This document shows positions 22,732-33,536 of a stretch of 64,000 nt of DNA, in pieces. Source of the DNA: Diplocarpon mali (lineage: Eukaryota > Ascomycota > Leotiomycetes > Helotiales > Drepanopezizaceae); contig JAENRP010000042.1 in assembly GCA_024741835.1 (NCBI GenBank), positions 140,963-204,962 on the forward strand, read 5' to 3'. The notes beneath the pieces were generated by a model. That model was not told the origin of the DNA and did no database searches. It saw only the letters and a program-made list of their open reading frames with translations. The stretch's first letter is position 1. Every line of letters starts with the position of its first letter. Made by a program: the position numbers and the translations under genes.

Positions 22732-23016
22732 TACTTCGTATAGGCAATAATGATTCCGGATTTTTAGTCCGTGCGTAAGCTTATGCTCTTAAGATACTTG
22801 GCAATGCTGCTTTATCAAATTTTCTTAGTATTTTGTATACGCTCCTATTGAGTCCATATTGAATTACTATGATAAAAGCTGTAAAAGCGGCAAATTAATA
22901 TTCAAATATCATTAGAGGTACCCTTGGCTAAGTATCCTTATAAACAGAACCTTCTACGATATACGAGAATCGTGCACAGATTAGAAATCCGGAATCATTA
23001 ACGCCTGTACGAAGTA
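22732..23016 (-). mobile_element. MITE related to the Tc1/mariner-like element
   Basis: 285 bp with inverted repeats of about 43 bp (22732-22774 and 22974-23016) beginning TACTTCGTA; mismatches between arms are mostly transitions. Internal blocks, such as GATACTTGGCAATGCTGC at 22796 and the AAAAGCGGCAAAT region, match in reverse orientation the sub-terminal parts of the elements at 17724 and 25882. It is a diverged internally deleted relative. Confidence 0.8.
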
Positions 23017-23038
23017 TATTAGGAAAAAATGGAGTTTA

Positions 23039-23257
23039 TCAAGATGAGCGAATAGTGAATGTTAACACCGCGACTCTTAGAAAACACGGATGTGCCGGCA
23101 AATATTTAGCTCCCGGCACGTTTCTGCTATAAGGAAGCGCGGCAAGGGAATAATTACCTCCAGTACCTCCGTATAGCGAGGCAGAGCTATAGTGCCCAGC
23201 CAGGCGCAAGACGCTGTAGGAGCTCAAGAGGCAGGCCCAAGTAATAAAGATGAGCAT
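23039..23257 (-). CDS. Possible secreted-peptide exon, 72 aa
   Basis: A minus-strand frame from a true ATG starts with a strongly hydrophobic segment (MLIFITWACLLSSYSVL) like a signal peptide, then a Gly/Ser/Tyr-rich stretch. It lies inside the repeat island, directly beside a MITE, and has no similarity I recognise. It could be a small effector-like protein, the first exon of a lost gene, or chance. Confidence 0.25.
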   Translation of the reverse strand: MLIFITWACLLSSYSVLRLAGHYSSASLYGGTGGNYSLAALPYSRNVPGAKYLPAHPCFLRVAVLTFTIRSS

Positions 23258-24027
23258 GACTTAGGAAGGCCTAAATAACCACCTGAAACTACAGGTTTTA
23301 CCTTCAAATACATTGGCGTAGTTCTTTGCTTTTTATGGTTTTGACTCTTAAAATAATTCCTCTTGATGAAAATCAAAGCGATTGGACATTTTTCTTACTT
23401 GATAAAATGCCACAACCGTCCTCAAGACGAACCACAAAGGTTCCCAACAATTGGTATTCGTATTGTCTGAGGTGACAATAGTTGCTGAACTCTAGCAGTT
23501 CACTGAAACTAGCGGGCAACACTAGGAATCATTGATCCCCCGCCAAATGTAACAGCGCCTCTTGATTCAAAGCTTAGGCGTATCTGATCAGCTTCATATT
23601 ATCCCAGTCATGTCCTGAAATAGAAACATAATTATATATGATATAACGTCTTCACTATGTAGATTGGGGAACGGTTTTACTATTAGGCGTCCCATGCCTG
23701 CTTAGGAAGTACTTACTGAACTGCTACAGCATTGAAACCAACATATTCCTCCGCATCTATTTTGGGTGTATGACCAAACCACCCGCCCAATACTCGTATT
23801 TTGGGCTGCCTGGGCGCCAGGATGGCCGCAGAACACTGTAAGAGGTAAAGATTCTCTAGGATCCCTGCCTACGCACTTAACTAGGTAAACTTTGGATAGA
23901 AAGCGCAAGAAACCTTGGAGTATATAATACAAAGCGGAATGTACTCTCGTTTTTTCTCTGCATCAAACATCTTGCAAGCTTTCCCGCAATCGAAAATCAC
24001 CCAGACGAAATTTACTGGTGAACAAAC

Positions 24028-25265
24028 ATGTTGGGCCAGAAATTCATCGCTACCATCGTAGCACTTGCTATTTCGATTTCCCCTGCATTGTCGGCTCCTG
24101 GCGTCGAGCCCGGCATAAAACAGCGTGCCCTGACTTACGCGCCCGTAACGACTAAGAGGATCTTTACCCCTCCCAGCGATTATAGGAAACCGAAGACGCT
24201 CTACAGCCGCACTGTCCAACTTGAAGATGGGACGCTGCTTGCAACCTGGTTAGTTGAAAGCTCCCAATATTGCAACACATCCCTATATTCCTGCTTCTAA
24301 TACATACGATTAGGGAGAACTACTCTCCAGAGCCACCTTCGGTTTACTTCCCCATTTATCGAAGCACAGACGGTGGTTCTACTTGGTCGGAGTACTCCAA
24401 AGTCACAGACAAAGTAAATGGCTGGGGTTTACGTTACCAACCAGATTTATTTGTACTACCCAAGGCCGTTGGCAAGCTAGCCATAGGGACTATTCTCCTT
24501 GCCGGGAATTCCATCCCCGAAGATCTCAGTAAAACGAAAATCGACATCTACGCCTCGACCGATGGCGGCCTCACCTGGGACTTCCTGTCATCAGTTGCGG
24601 AGGGCGGGAAAGCTGAGCCGGTAAATGGCCCGACACCAGTATGGGAACCATACCTCCGGGTTTACGGAGATGACCTGGTGGTATATTATTCTGACCAGAG
24701 CGACCCGGCCCACGGACAAAAACTCTGCCATAAAATATCCTCAGACGGTGTGGTTTGGGGGCCAGTAGTGAACGACATCGCATATTCCGATTACGCTCGA
24801 CGTCCTGGCATGGCTACTGTTGCTAGTTCCAGCGGGGCCGGTGGTGTCTCAAAGCGACTATATATCATGACTTACGAGAACGGTGGCGGTAATAGTCCTA
24901 GCGGAAAAGATTTCCCAGTCTACTACCGCATTAGTGCCAGCCCTTTGAATTTCGCCGAGGCGCCCGAACACATCCTCAAAGCGGGAGAGGACTATCTTGC
25001 ATCATCTCCAACTATAACATGGTCCTCTGCTGGAGGTGAGAATGGAACATTTATTGTGAGTGCGAACAGTCACAAGGAAATTTTCGTGAATACGAAGTTG
25101 GGCGATCCTTTGGAATGGGTTAAGTATGATACCCCACAAAGTGCATCTTATAGCAGAGAGGTGAATGTTTTGAGCGACCCGGAGTGGCTGCTCATTGTCA
25201 GTGCCGGACCTTTGGCCGGTGATAATTATGTTTCGAACAGTGTTTTCAAACTGCCAAAGTCGTAG
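24028..25265 (+). CDS. Secreted GH93 exo-arabinanase-like enzyme
   Basis: Exons 24028-24248 and 24314-25265 (65-base intron, phase 2, completing Trp) encode 390 aa. Residues 1-22 are a signal peptide ending at ALSA. The body is a sialidase-like six-bladed propeller with Asp-box motifs STDGGSTWS and STDGGLTWD. The conserved blocks SRTVQLEDGTLLATW at the N-terminus, PDLFVLPKAVGKLAIGTIL, WEPYL and YYSDQSDPAHGQKL are those I associate with family GH93, enzymes that release arabinobiose from the end of linear arabinan. The length fits fungal members. It acts outside the cell. Its promoter faces the repeat island shared with the GH43 gene. An alternative call would be a general BNR-repeat sialidase-like protein, less likely. 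Confidence 0.88.
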
Positions 25266-25881
25266 GGTCAGATTTCGAAAGTCTTGAGGACAAGACAGGG
25301 AAGAGCAAACTTCAGTTTTGGCCATGGATATACTCAGATTTCCCAGGGGTTTTTTTTTGGATGGATATATGGGCTCTAGACAGGTGTCTGGATATATGGA
25401 GGAAAACAGATTCTCCGGCCCTGTAGCTAATAGATTAGCTAAAATCATCTTCAATTCATTGTTTGAAAATCTGCGAATCACCCTCCCGGAGTCCTTGGAA
25501 AGTTTCACGAACCCCTAATCCAATAAAGAGGATTTGAACACCTATCAAAATGATGTCGAAGTTAGGCGTGGGTACCCACAGGCTTCGCTTGATGCGTACC
25601 CAGAAATCCGACCTTAGCTAGGTGAGTACCTATTCCCCCCCTCCTCCCCCAATCCCCCCGTTTCTAAATGTAAGTTCATTCGCCTTTGCCACCGCCAAAA
25701 ACTCAATATATAAACCAGGGAGGGGTCGTAGAGAACAGACAAATACTGGGTTGGTATTCGGATACTTACAGGAAAACATATTTTTCGGCCCCGTATCTAA
25801 GAGATATTTAGGCTTTCATATCGCCCCATTTCTGCCTCCTTTACTACGTACCTCCGTATAATCACTCTTTTTTCGGTGAGC
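25266..25881. other. Intergenic DNA with an internal duplicated motif
   Basis: No gene. Two related segments occur, around 25395-25440 and 25765-25810, each with a GGAAAACA word followed by a TTCTCCGGCCC or TTTTTCGGCCC word and a run of TA-rich bases. They may be an old local duplication. The segment 25640-25665 is a C-rich tract. Confidence 0.45.
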
Positions 25882-27166
25882 TACTTGGTATATGCCTGAA
25901 ATAATGTACAAGTGCTATCTATGTGTAATTCTACCGGTTTCTATTAATAGGGCTTATATACAAGGGGTATAGCTAATAATTTATCTATAACGATTCGCCG
26001 CTTTTTATATTGAAAATCAACGCTTTTAATATAGATTCTTCATTTAGTATACTAATTCTAAAGACACTTATAAAACAGACCTCTTATAATAAACAAGTAT
26101 GCTATCAGACTCTTTATTTTAATACTAGTTGGACTTAAGATTAGATCGCCCTTTAATTAAACCTTACTTAATATTAAGTTTAGTACGCTCTATAGACTCG
26201 ATTGACTCTTTAATATTATCTTTAAGGCTGTAAAGCTTACTTAAATACTCTATAATAAAAATACCTTATTTAATAGGTTATAGCCTTAAGAGCAAATCGA
26301 TATACTCCTTAGGCTGATATTCCTTTGATTCTTTATTAGAACGTCGGCTTCTATGCTATTTGTATAGCTTTTAAGAAGGAAGGCTTCGTTTAACGAATTG
26401 CTTATCGAAAACCAGTCCTTATATATACGAATTAGATCTCTCAACTTTAATAGGCTCTTAAGCATAAGGATTGGACTAAAGAGCAATAGTTTTCAATCTT
26501 ATAAAGTAATAAAACGTAGGTTAATCCTAAGAAATATATAAAGGAATAGATCATATAAGAAATCGGGTCTTAAGAAGAATATCACCTTAATTGTATTAAG
26601 GATTAATATTAAAGGAAGATTAGATAGATATTTTAAGAAATAATATTAAGGAAATACGGTTAGCATTAAGGGTTATTCTAAGAAAAGGATTAGGAAACGA
26701 TAAATAAAGGTTCGTACTTTAGAATTATTATCCCGAAGGTTTAAGAGATTCTATAGCAATATCCCGAGCTTGAATTCCAATAGGATAATGTAAAAGGGCA
26801 CGCTTTTAAATATACTCAATTAGTATTTAAAGCAATCGGGATTACCCCTATCTTTTAACCTACGAATTCTCCTAATTTAAACCCAATCGAGATAGTATAG
26901 AATAAAATAAAAAATTATATTAAAGGTAAATATCCAAAGGTTTATCGATCTTATAAGAGACTATATAAAGCTATAAAAGAAGCATAGGAATCAATAACAA
27001 TTAAAAGGATTAAAGAATTAATTAAGGAAATGCTAAAGAGATATAAAGCTATAATTATAGTAAGAGGAGGCTATATAAAATATTAAGGAAATTGTAAAAG
27101 CAGTATTGCCAAGTATCTAGTATATACGGCCTAGAATTGTACATTATTTACCTATGGTACGAAGTA
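25882..27166 (+). mobile_element. Tc1/mariner-like transposon, inactivated by RIP-type changes
   Basis: 1,285 bp bounded by imperfect terminal inverted repeats starting TACTT (left) and ending GAAGTA (right) around an AAATAATGTACAA core. The right half, read in one frame up to the stop at 27084-27086, shows a DDE transposase tail: NSPNLNPIEIV followed by a stop where Trp is expected, then NKIKNYIKGKYP, and another stop in EA-stop-ESIT where Trp is again expected. TGG-to-TAG at both is the classical RIP outcome. The helix-turn-helix half is too mutated to read. No functional transposase can be made. Confidence 0.9.
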
Positions 27167-27397
27167 GATATATGGATCTTTGATTCCTAAGGGTATGTGA
27201 GTTTTGGTTAGTCAAAGTTCGTGTGGAAGAGGGCCTAGCAGCTAGGAGTCGAAAGGTTTCGTTGACACGCTTCTTCCTTTGCAGCTTGGAGACCTATGCG
27301 ACCTATTATTACTATAGAAGCATCGATAATCTTATCCATGACCTCACTGGCCTGATTTTCCCTTGTTTGCGGCAACCCTTATCCTGGTAAATGTAGA
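27167..27397. other. Spacer between transposon and LTR
   Basis: About 230 bases of non-repeat DNA with no gene. Confidence 0.4.
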
Positions 27398-27402
27398 GAA
27401 GA

Positions 27403-27701
27403 TGTTGGTACGCAGATTCCTATGCAGGAGGCAAGCTGCCCTTGTTCCTAGGGTCATCCCACACAGCTATACCATATGCGATATAAGGGGTTTCGTATGT
27501 ATTTCGGACGGCTGTTCAGCCGGAGGACTTCGGAAGGATATCCATATGCGGCTAGGAGGGACTACAGGAGGGAGGACATTCATAGGTATAAAGGTACCAT
27601 CTCAGTCATATAGAGATAGACAGACATTACAATAGATTCTTTTTGACAACAAGTACTCAACTATATTCACGTGAATATCGATTACCGGTATAGAACCTAC
27701 A
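27403..27701 (+). mobile_element. Solo LTR with perfect 5-bp target duplication
   Basis: 299 bp, TG at the start (TGTTGGTACGCAG) and CA at the end, flanked on both sides by GAAGA (27398-27402 and 27702-27706). Homologous to the LTR at 21653-21957. No primer-binding site, polypurine tract or coding sequence adjoins it, so it is the product of LTR-LTR recombination. It retains GGCTG and CCGGAGGAC words that are degraded in the other copy. The open frame 27363-27635 is inside this LTR and is not a gene. Confidence 0.88.
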
Positions 27702-27706
27702 GAAGA

Positions 27707-29560
27707 AGATCGAGTTTCGAGAAGCATTTTAAATAATAAACTGAAATGTCGAATAGAAAATGAACAGAGCCAGACGAAAAACTTTTTGCAAAGTCGGTTG
27801 GGATTGGAGAAGGTTCAAAAAATATCAGACCTAGTCTAAAGGTTTGGAAATAGTTGGGAGCTAGGTAGTGATAGTGGGATGTGCGAACGATCCTCGCTAA
27901 TGATCTATTACGCTTCTGTAAGCAGCAACAATCTAGATTCCCCTCTTTAAATGCATGACTTCGGGTATGAGATATTTTAATATCAATTGTAACTGTACAA
28001 CTTTTCCAATTCGGCAGCTGCTATGCTTTGTCCTTAATCAAGCCAATTCTGTCGTCTGCTCAGTTGACCAAGACTGGCTTCCTGCATAGAAGTCGATTGT
28101 CTGTGCCGATTGTGTCTTGGCCACGCGAGAATATCTGTAAGTGTTGGATTCACAAGGTGTGCACACTAAGAGGGAAGGAGAATCGATTCTATTGTTGGTT
28201 GTATTCGTTGTTGATTATTCTTCTAAGAAGAGGGAGAAGAGAGATCTAAAGTAAAGCAATGCTGCCTATGCCAAGGCTTTGCATGTGAACCTACACGTGA
28301 CCGATATTCACTATATTCTTATAGCAAGGGTGCCAACAATACAGAAGGGGCAGAAATATCACCAGAAATTTTCGAGGTCACCTTCTGTGCTCCCAGCAAC
28401 TAGCTCTTCCTCATCTTCTTGCTCGAAGTTTGAAGCTAGGACCTTGATTGCAATGTCCTTTAGCAACAAGAAATTCTTGAAAACAAAACACTTCAGAAGG
28501 GTAAGTAGTGTAACGTCGACACAGTGGCGGAGAGGGACAAGTTCGAAGCCGACTAGATGACTAATGGTTTGCAAATTTGGGCGACCAATGCAGCGTCCAA
28601 GAACATTTTTGTACAGTCTCTTGAACAAAGTATGAATCTCCTCAACGTGCAGAATAAGTAGAGTTTGAGCGGCACCATTTGAATATGCTCCAGAATGATC
28701 CAGAATGGAAGCTAAGATGGATTGTGTTTACAGATCGAGAGAAGACAATTGGTATGGATGATGCTTTGGCACTTCTCAGGCACTTCTCAAGCCCTTCAGG
28801 GTGGCGCACTAGGACCTCTGGACATGGAGTATTTTCGAACTCTCCACGTGAACGGCTTCGATAGGGAGCCAGAACCCAGTGACACGAATAAGGTAGCGGC
28901 GAAGTACCGAAAAGCCTACGAGAACATGTTTTCTTGCTCGACCACTCCGGAGTCAGATACGGCTACAACAACCCCCGATATTCCAGCAGCAGAGAGAACC
29001 AGGGCTCTTGCAATTTGCACGATGGTTGGAGCAATTAGAGTAAGTGAGAGTAGACTGAAGAAAAGCTGGCGGGTGTTGCTTAGCGTCTGCACAAACCGAC
29101 GGGGTGAGAATAAGTACAGTTTGCATAGACTAAAGAGGACCAGAAGATAGATGTGTTGGTGGATCCTGAGTCGAATCAAGACCACTACCACTAAATCGAT
29201 TCAGAGAGTGTTTCTCGAAGGAAATGCCGAGGAAAGTATTGCAAGGCAAAGCTGACGTAGTTTCAGGGCGAGGCATGAATATCACTGAGGAACAGGCGCA
29301 TATGGTTTCAGCTTCAGGTCTTAAATTGATTATGGAAAGGTGTCTTTCCACTAGGTCTTGGCGATGAAGGGGTGCTATTTTGAGTTCTTGGTACTGCGGA
29401 AGTAGTAGTGATTAGTACGATAATCACATCAAGTAGTGAGATTTGTTAGATTTTGTGAAATTTATGAGATTGCTAATCTTTCCACTAACCCGTCTAAATA
29501 GCCAAAATTTGAAGGATGAAAATCACAGCCAAGTAATAAACCTCTTCGGGGGACGATAAA
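27707..29560. other. Gene-poor DNA with possible gene remnants
   Basis: Apart from the minus-strand fragments at 28359-29351 described separately, no gene, RNA or repeat was recognised. Confidence 0.4.
28359..29351 (-). pseudogene. Uncharacterised minus-strand coding remnants
   Basis: Three minus-strand frames (about 29351-29130, 29191-28916 and 28628-28359) look like pieces of proteins. The last ends in a Glu-rich segment (NFEQEDEEELVAGS) and is preceded by a Leu/Val-rich amphipathic part. The central one has a hydrophobic 25-residue stretch. They cannot be joined by good splice signals and the last has no ATG. I do not recognise the family; on the plus strand overlapping frames are poorer. 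Confidence 0.25.
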
Positions 29561-29770
29561 TTATGATCTGTACGTGGTGTCCTACGAGTCTGCAGACTCT
29601 CTTTCTACGATAATAAGACGACCATAAAGAAGTACTTTACCATTGGAGAGAGTCTGTAAAGCCGAGATTGATTTACAATAACTTTATTAGAGCTATAATA
29701 TAGCTTTACAATCGGAACAATACTAAAGCCCCCTTCATAACACTTACAATACAAATATAAGGAAGGGATT
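29561..29770 (-). repeat. Fragment related to the SINE-like repeat, with an inverted-repeat hairpin
   Basis: Starts GTGTCCTACGAGTCTGCAGACTC and later has GAGAGAGTCTGTAAAGCCGAGATTGA; these match the head of the SINE-like copy at 53763 (reverse orientation), where GAACCTGCAGACTC and GAGTCTGCAAAGCCGAGATT are only a few bases apart. Here about 50 bases separate the arms, so the inverted repeat could form a longer hairpin. Beyond 29690 the similarity ends. It could instead be the end of a different element sharing this head. Confidence 0.5.
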
Positions 29771-30260
29771 TAGAGGTAGGACGAATTGGGATACATTAGC
29801 TTTGAAGGGCGTGGCTCGAATTACTATAGATAACAGTAAATAACACGCCAAGTACCTAAGAATAAAAGTACTCTGACTCTTTCAAATATTCGACTCCTAA
29901 TAACTTATTATGGTCATACTCTATGTTACTAACTGATTCTTGAAAGGGCTCTTCGTTCGAATAAGCTTTTGACTTCTTATCCCCTCTGCTAGACTTGAAA
30001 GCTGGATAGTAGCTACTTATATAAGCTTGCTCTTAACCTTATTACTGTTATAGTATTGTATTACCACTTCCAGCTTCTCAAGCTATTGATAAGACATATA
30101 CTTCGAAGGCTCTGCTCATGTCACGTGAAGCTCTGTTCTCCGCGTGACCTTGTTATCTTCGCTCAGATACCATCACGTGTCTAATGCGTAGGGTCGGATA
30201 TTACACCTATGGACGAGCTCGCTCGTTGCCAAGCGCTACTTAGTGACTGAGAATCGGAGG
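29771..30260. other. AT-rich intergenic DNA
   Basis: No gene. Two CACGTG words occur at about 30121 and 30174, possible bHLH or bZIP sites without known target. Confidence 0.35.
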
Positions 30261-30268
30261 CCCGCGAG

Positions 30269-30977
30269 TACCTTTTTTTAATATGCTATATTGGTTTTAA
30301 ACTATGTAGCATAAACGGGAAACGCTTTATTCGGATTAGATATAAGGAGAAAACTAGTAAAGAAAACTCCTTGCGATTTACTATCTAGCCTATTATACTT
30401 ATGAGTCCCGATTCCTTAGATAAGAGTCTAACCTATGCCTTGGTTGATAGTTTACCCTTAAGGTCTTAGGCTAGTGCATTTGCAAAAGGTGCCTGGATAA
30501 ATAAAGTCCCCTTGGGTTCTTTACTTTGGGATAAGCCCTTAATTCTAATAGCGGCTATTTATTTGATCATATCAAGCGTCTTACGAATAGGCGGCGGCTC
30601 TTAGTTATAACCCTTCCTATCGGCTTTTATAAGGATATTCTTTAAAACGTATCTCTTTCCTTCTTCTCCTATTAATATACTATAGCTCGCCCGTTCCCAT
30701 TAATATCTTGTATTAAGCCTTGCCTTTGTTTATAGGTAGACATTTAAATAATTATAAAGTATATAAGTAAACGTCGAAGTTAAAGGGTATTTATAAAAGA
30801 GCTAGTATGGAGAGAGAAAAAATCATTATGATATTTCTAAAAGTTTCAACTTCATTCGAATTAGGGTTTGATTATTTCATAGTCGAAAGGGGTTAATCTC
30901 GGCTTTGCAGACCGTTTAATAGTCTGCAGGTTCGTAGGAAACAACGCGTATAGGTGTTGAGTCGTCGTCTCCCACCT
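30269..30977 (+). repeat. Full-length copy of a 710-bp SINE-like repeat
   Basis: 709 bp. It matches the copies at 35451-36164 (same orientation) and 53763-54457 (opposite). The left end is TACCTTTTTTTAATATGC, i.e. an A-rich tail on the minus strand; the right end is GTCGTCTCCCACCT. Left flank CCCGCGAG and right flank CCTGCGAG form an 8-base direct repeat with one C/T difference, consistent with a target duplication. No reading frame is open. On the minus strand the element begins with a stem made of GCAGACT... and its complement. Confidence 0.82.
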
Positions 30978-30982
30978 GCGAG

Positions 30983-32872
30983 GAGTTGAAGCGGACTATT
31001 TATCTATTCAAGTGCTTACCATTATTGGATTTTTAACAGCGAAAGAATTTTTTTTACTTTACTTTGTAAAATTAATGTATAACAAACTCGGCACATCAAT
31101 TTGGCTTGCTGTAAATCGTAATTAATTTAAAACGTTTAAAAGACTTTCTCATCCTATCATGGTTTCTAACTCGCATACCTAAATTTCAAACCTTTCAGAT
31201 TATTATGTAAGAATCTGAGCCGGAAACACCATATCTATAGAACTAAAAACTACAGATACACCGCTCCAGCCCCTCACCGCTAACGATTAGTGTATCTTGA
31301 TACGTCCCATGATATATGGAGACTTATGCTTCTGTCCTAATGCCCCTTAGGCCTATATGCAACAGACAACTTCAGAACCATTGGTGAAGCAGGGATGTAT
31401 GTTCTCACAGCAAGATCTATGATAGTGCTAGAAATAAATGTTACTGATCCACGATTTTATTGCAGAGATAGTAGTGAGTCAAAACAAGAACTGAGAAATG
31501 CGACCAAAGTAAGCATAGGTACTTTATACAGAGCTGGAGGACATTCTCATCGCAGACACATCTGACAAGTGGATGCTGACTGAAGATCAATAGTATTTGT
31601 TCCGGTCTGATATTTAGCTAGAGACGTGGCACGCAGGTGCTCTTGATATTTTGGAATAGCATGTAATGAACTGGCGTCAACGCGTCAACTTTGCGTGTCT
31701 GATATCGGACTTCAACATCGTATCTCAAGCCTTTCGAGCACGCTGGTGAGCATTCCCAATGAGCGCGACACCTGACCAACGTAGCATCGTTGCCCAGCTG
31801 GTCTGTAAGCTCCCGGCATGCCACGTTCTGACTCATCATATATAGTGTCCATCGTTTCCAAGGCACGCATCCCCGGAGTGCACCCGAGATGGAGAGGCAG
31901 CGATACAGAACCGCACCTATCGCTGCAGGAATTGCAGTGCTCTATACCGCAAATACTAGAAAGTGTCATCCTAGCGTATAGAGTTTTTAAGCACAAAGTT
32001 GGTAAATTCATAGGTAAATACTAACTAGATTTAGACATTATGTATATATACACTCTGAACAAGCATAGAATTAAATGCCTCTTGCGTAAGCACATTTAGC
32101 CTAGATTAGACGTCAAGCAGCTGCCATAATTGGTTTTTCACCTGACATTGCAGGACGCGGCACGGAAACATGAATTCGTGGCCGACATTGAATAATTCCT
32201 CGACATCTCGAGAATTCAAGTGGGCTGGGAACAGTCGTAAGCTACAATATCGTGAGAGTCACGGCTCATACGCAAATTCGCTCTCCGCAGGACGAAATTT
32301 GACCTTCTCTTAAGGTGTTGGGATTGTGATGTCGATAAATCAAGGATAAATTTGGTCATCCCATTCCGAGTCGATGGTGCTTGCATTCTCGTCCAATAAC
32401 CGAGCCATATCAATGCCAGGGGTATCTGCCACAGACTCTCAAGACCAGGTGAGGAACTTGCTGGTACGCACACATTTCTGGCCTCGCGACCATCTTTCTT
32501 CAGGATAATCTCGTACTGATAACACACAGTTTTCAAACGCGATAATTTTAATCTCCCGGATGAACTTCACACAAGTTCGTAGTGCGGATATATTCGGTAT
32601 ATTGAAATTTGATAGGCTCGGTTTGACTGAGGAAGTGGCGTGCACGACACGAGGATCGGTATATCTCTTCAGTATTCCTGACCAACCTGAGACCAGGGAG
32701 AGGGCTTATGAAAACTTTCATTCTTTATTCCCCATATCATTGGGAGCCTGTCGGTTGCGGCTTATCTTATTTGGATATGTGTCGCAAAAATTTCGTAGAA
32801 ATAGAGAGAGAGCCACGTGGTGTGTTACAGGCAGAACGGCAGGGAAGAAGCATCTCAATCGTCAGACACTTC
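30983..32872. other. AT-rich DNA with no supported gene
   Basis: Frames at 31618-32024 and 32216-32645 are short, overlap on both strands and lack family features. The right end is the 3-prime flank of the minus-strand membrane-protein gene. No RNA gene was seen. Confidence 0.45.
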
Positions 32873-33536
32873 CTATGCCTGGGCGAGTGCAGACTCTGTA
32901 GCTGCCTTCTCTAATATCGTTCTGGACCGCTGGCGGTGAGTTCGAAGAACGGTGTACGCGTAGATGGAAGAGGCGATCAAGGTAACACTGAAACGCCGTC
33001 AAGTCAGCGTTTGAGCTCCAGCAGAACGGACAGGGGGGACTTACTAGATGAAGCTTGAAAATCCAATCCCCACGTGTATATATATATCGTTAAGACCCCT
33101 TGTGGCCCATGCAGTCCAGTTCACAGAGATGTTGTAAATAAACGGAATGGTGAAAATAACGAGATTCAAAACATTGAACCAGAAGTAGATCTTTGGGCTT
33201 AAGTCGTTATGAACATACATCGAAAACTCAACACAGTCGACCAAGAAGACGATGAAACCGATGACTACGTTCACGACAGTCCATCTATACAATGTTAGCA
33301 GGATATTGTGCTGGAAGAGGGGACACGTACGCTGGTGCCTCCGAGTCAGTAACTCCATCGGAAGTCTCAGAACCATTTGCTTGAACTCCTGTCAAGATGG
33401 AAAGGATGATGATGTCGAGTGCCAGCACCGGTATTTGCAAGCTCCAGAAAGTAACGATCCCCCTCTTCTTCCACGTCCGGTGCTCGATGAACGATGGCGC
33501 AATGGCTTCTGGCCCTTCATTAGCAAGCTCAGTCAT
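32873..33536 (-). CDS. Small four-helix membrane protein of unknown function
   Basis: Minus-strand exons 33536-33331, 33284-33045 and 32987-32873 give 186 aa; introns are 46 and 57 bases with GTACGT and GTAAGT donors and phase 2 junctions. Four hydrophobic segments are visible: about residues 29-50 (before an Asn-Gly-Ser loop), 68-92, 103-125 and 137-165. The loop between helices 1 and 2 has an NGS glycosylation sequon; the C-terminus is basic then acidic. The layout resembles small fungal tetraspan proteins such as MARVEL-type families, but no signature proves it. The frame is open a little further upstream through a GTG codon, so I chose the first ATG (MTELANEG). No functional neighbour is evident. 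Confidence 0.72.

Larger units (their letters stand above)
17175..24027. other. AT-rich repeat island between two arabinan enzyme genes
   Basis: Nearly 6.9 kb without a supported gene. It holds two elements of a Tc1/mariner-like family, a solo LTR, a truncated SINE-like element and an unrelated inverted-repeat element (listed separately). Reading frames are short and the sequence is rich in TA and AA/TT words, as expected after RIP. The two outer edges presumably contain the promoters of the divergent GH43 and GH93 genes. Confidence 0.7.

Noticed and set aside
27363..27635. A 90-codon plus-strand frame as a gene
   Set aside because: It lies almost wholly inside a solo LTR.
30920..30950. GGTTCGTAGG words in the repeat family as tRNA or Pol III B boxes
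   Set aside because: They point away from the A-tail orientation expected for a Pol III driven SINE and have no matching A box at the right distance.
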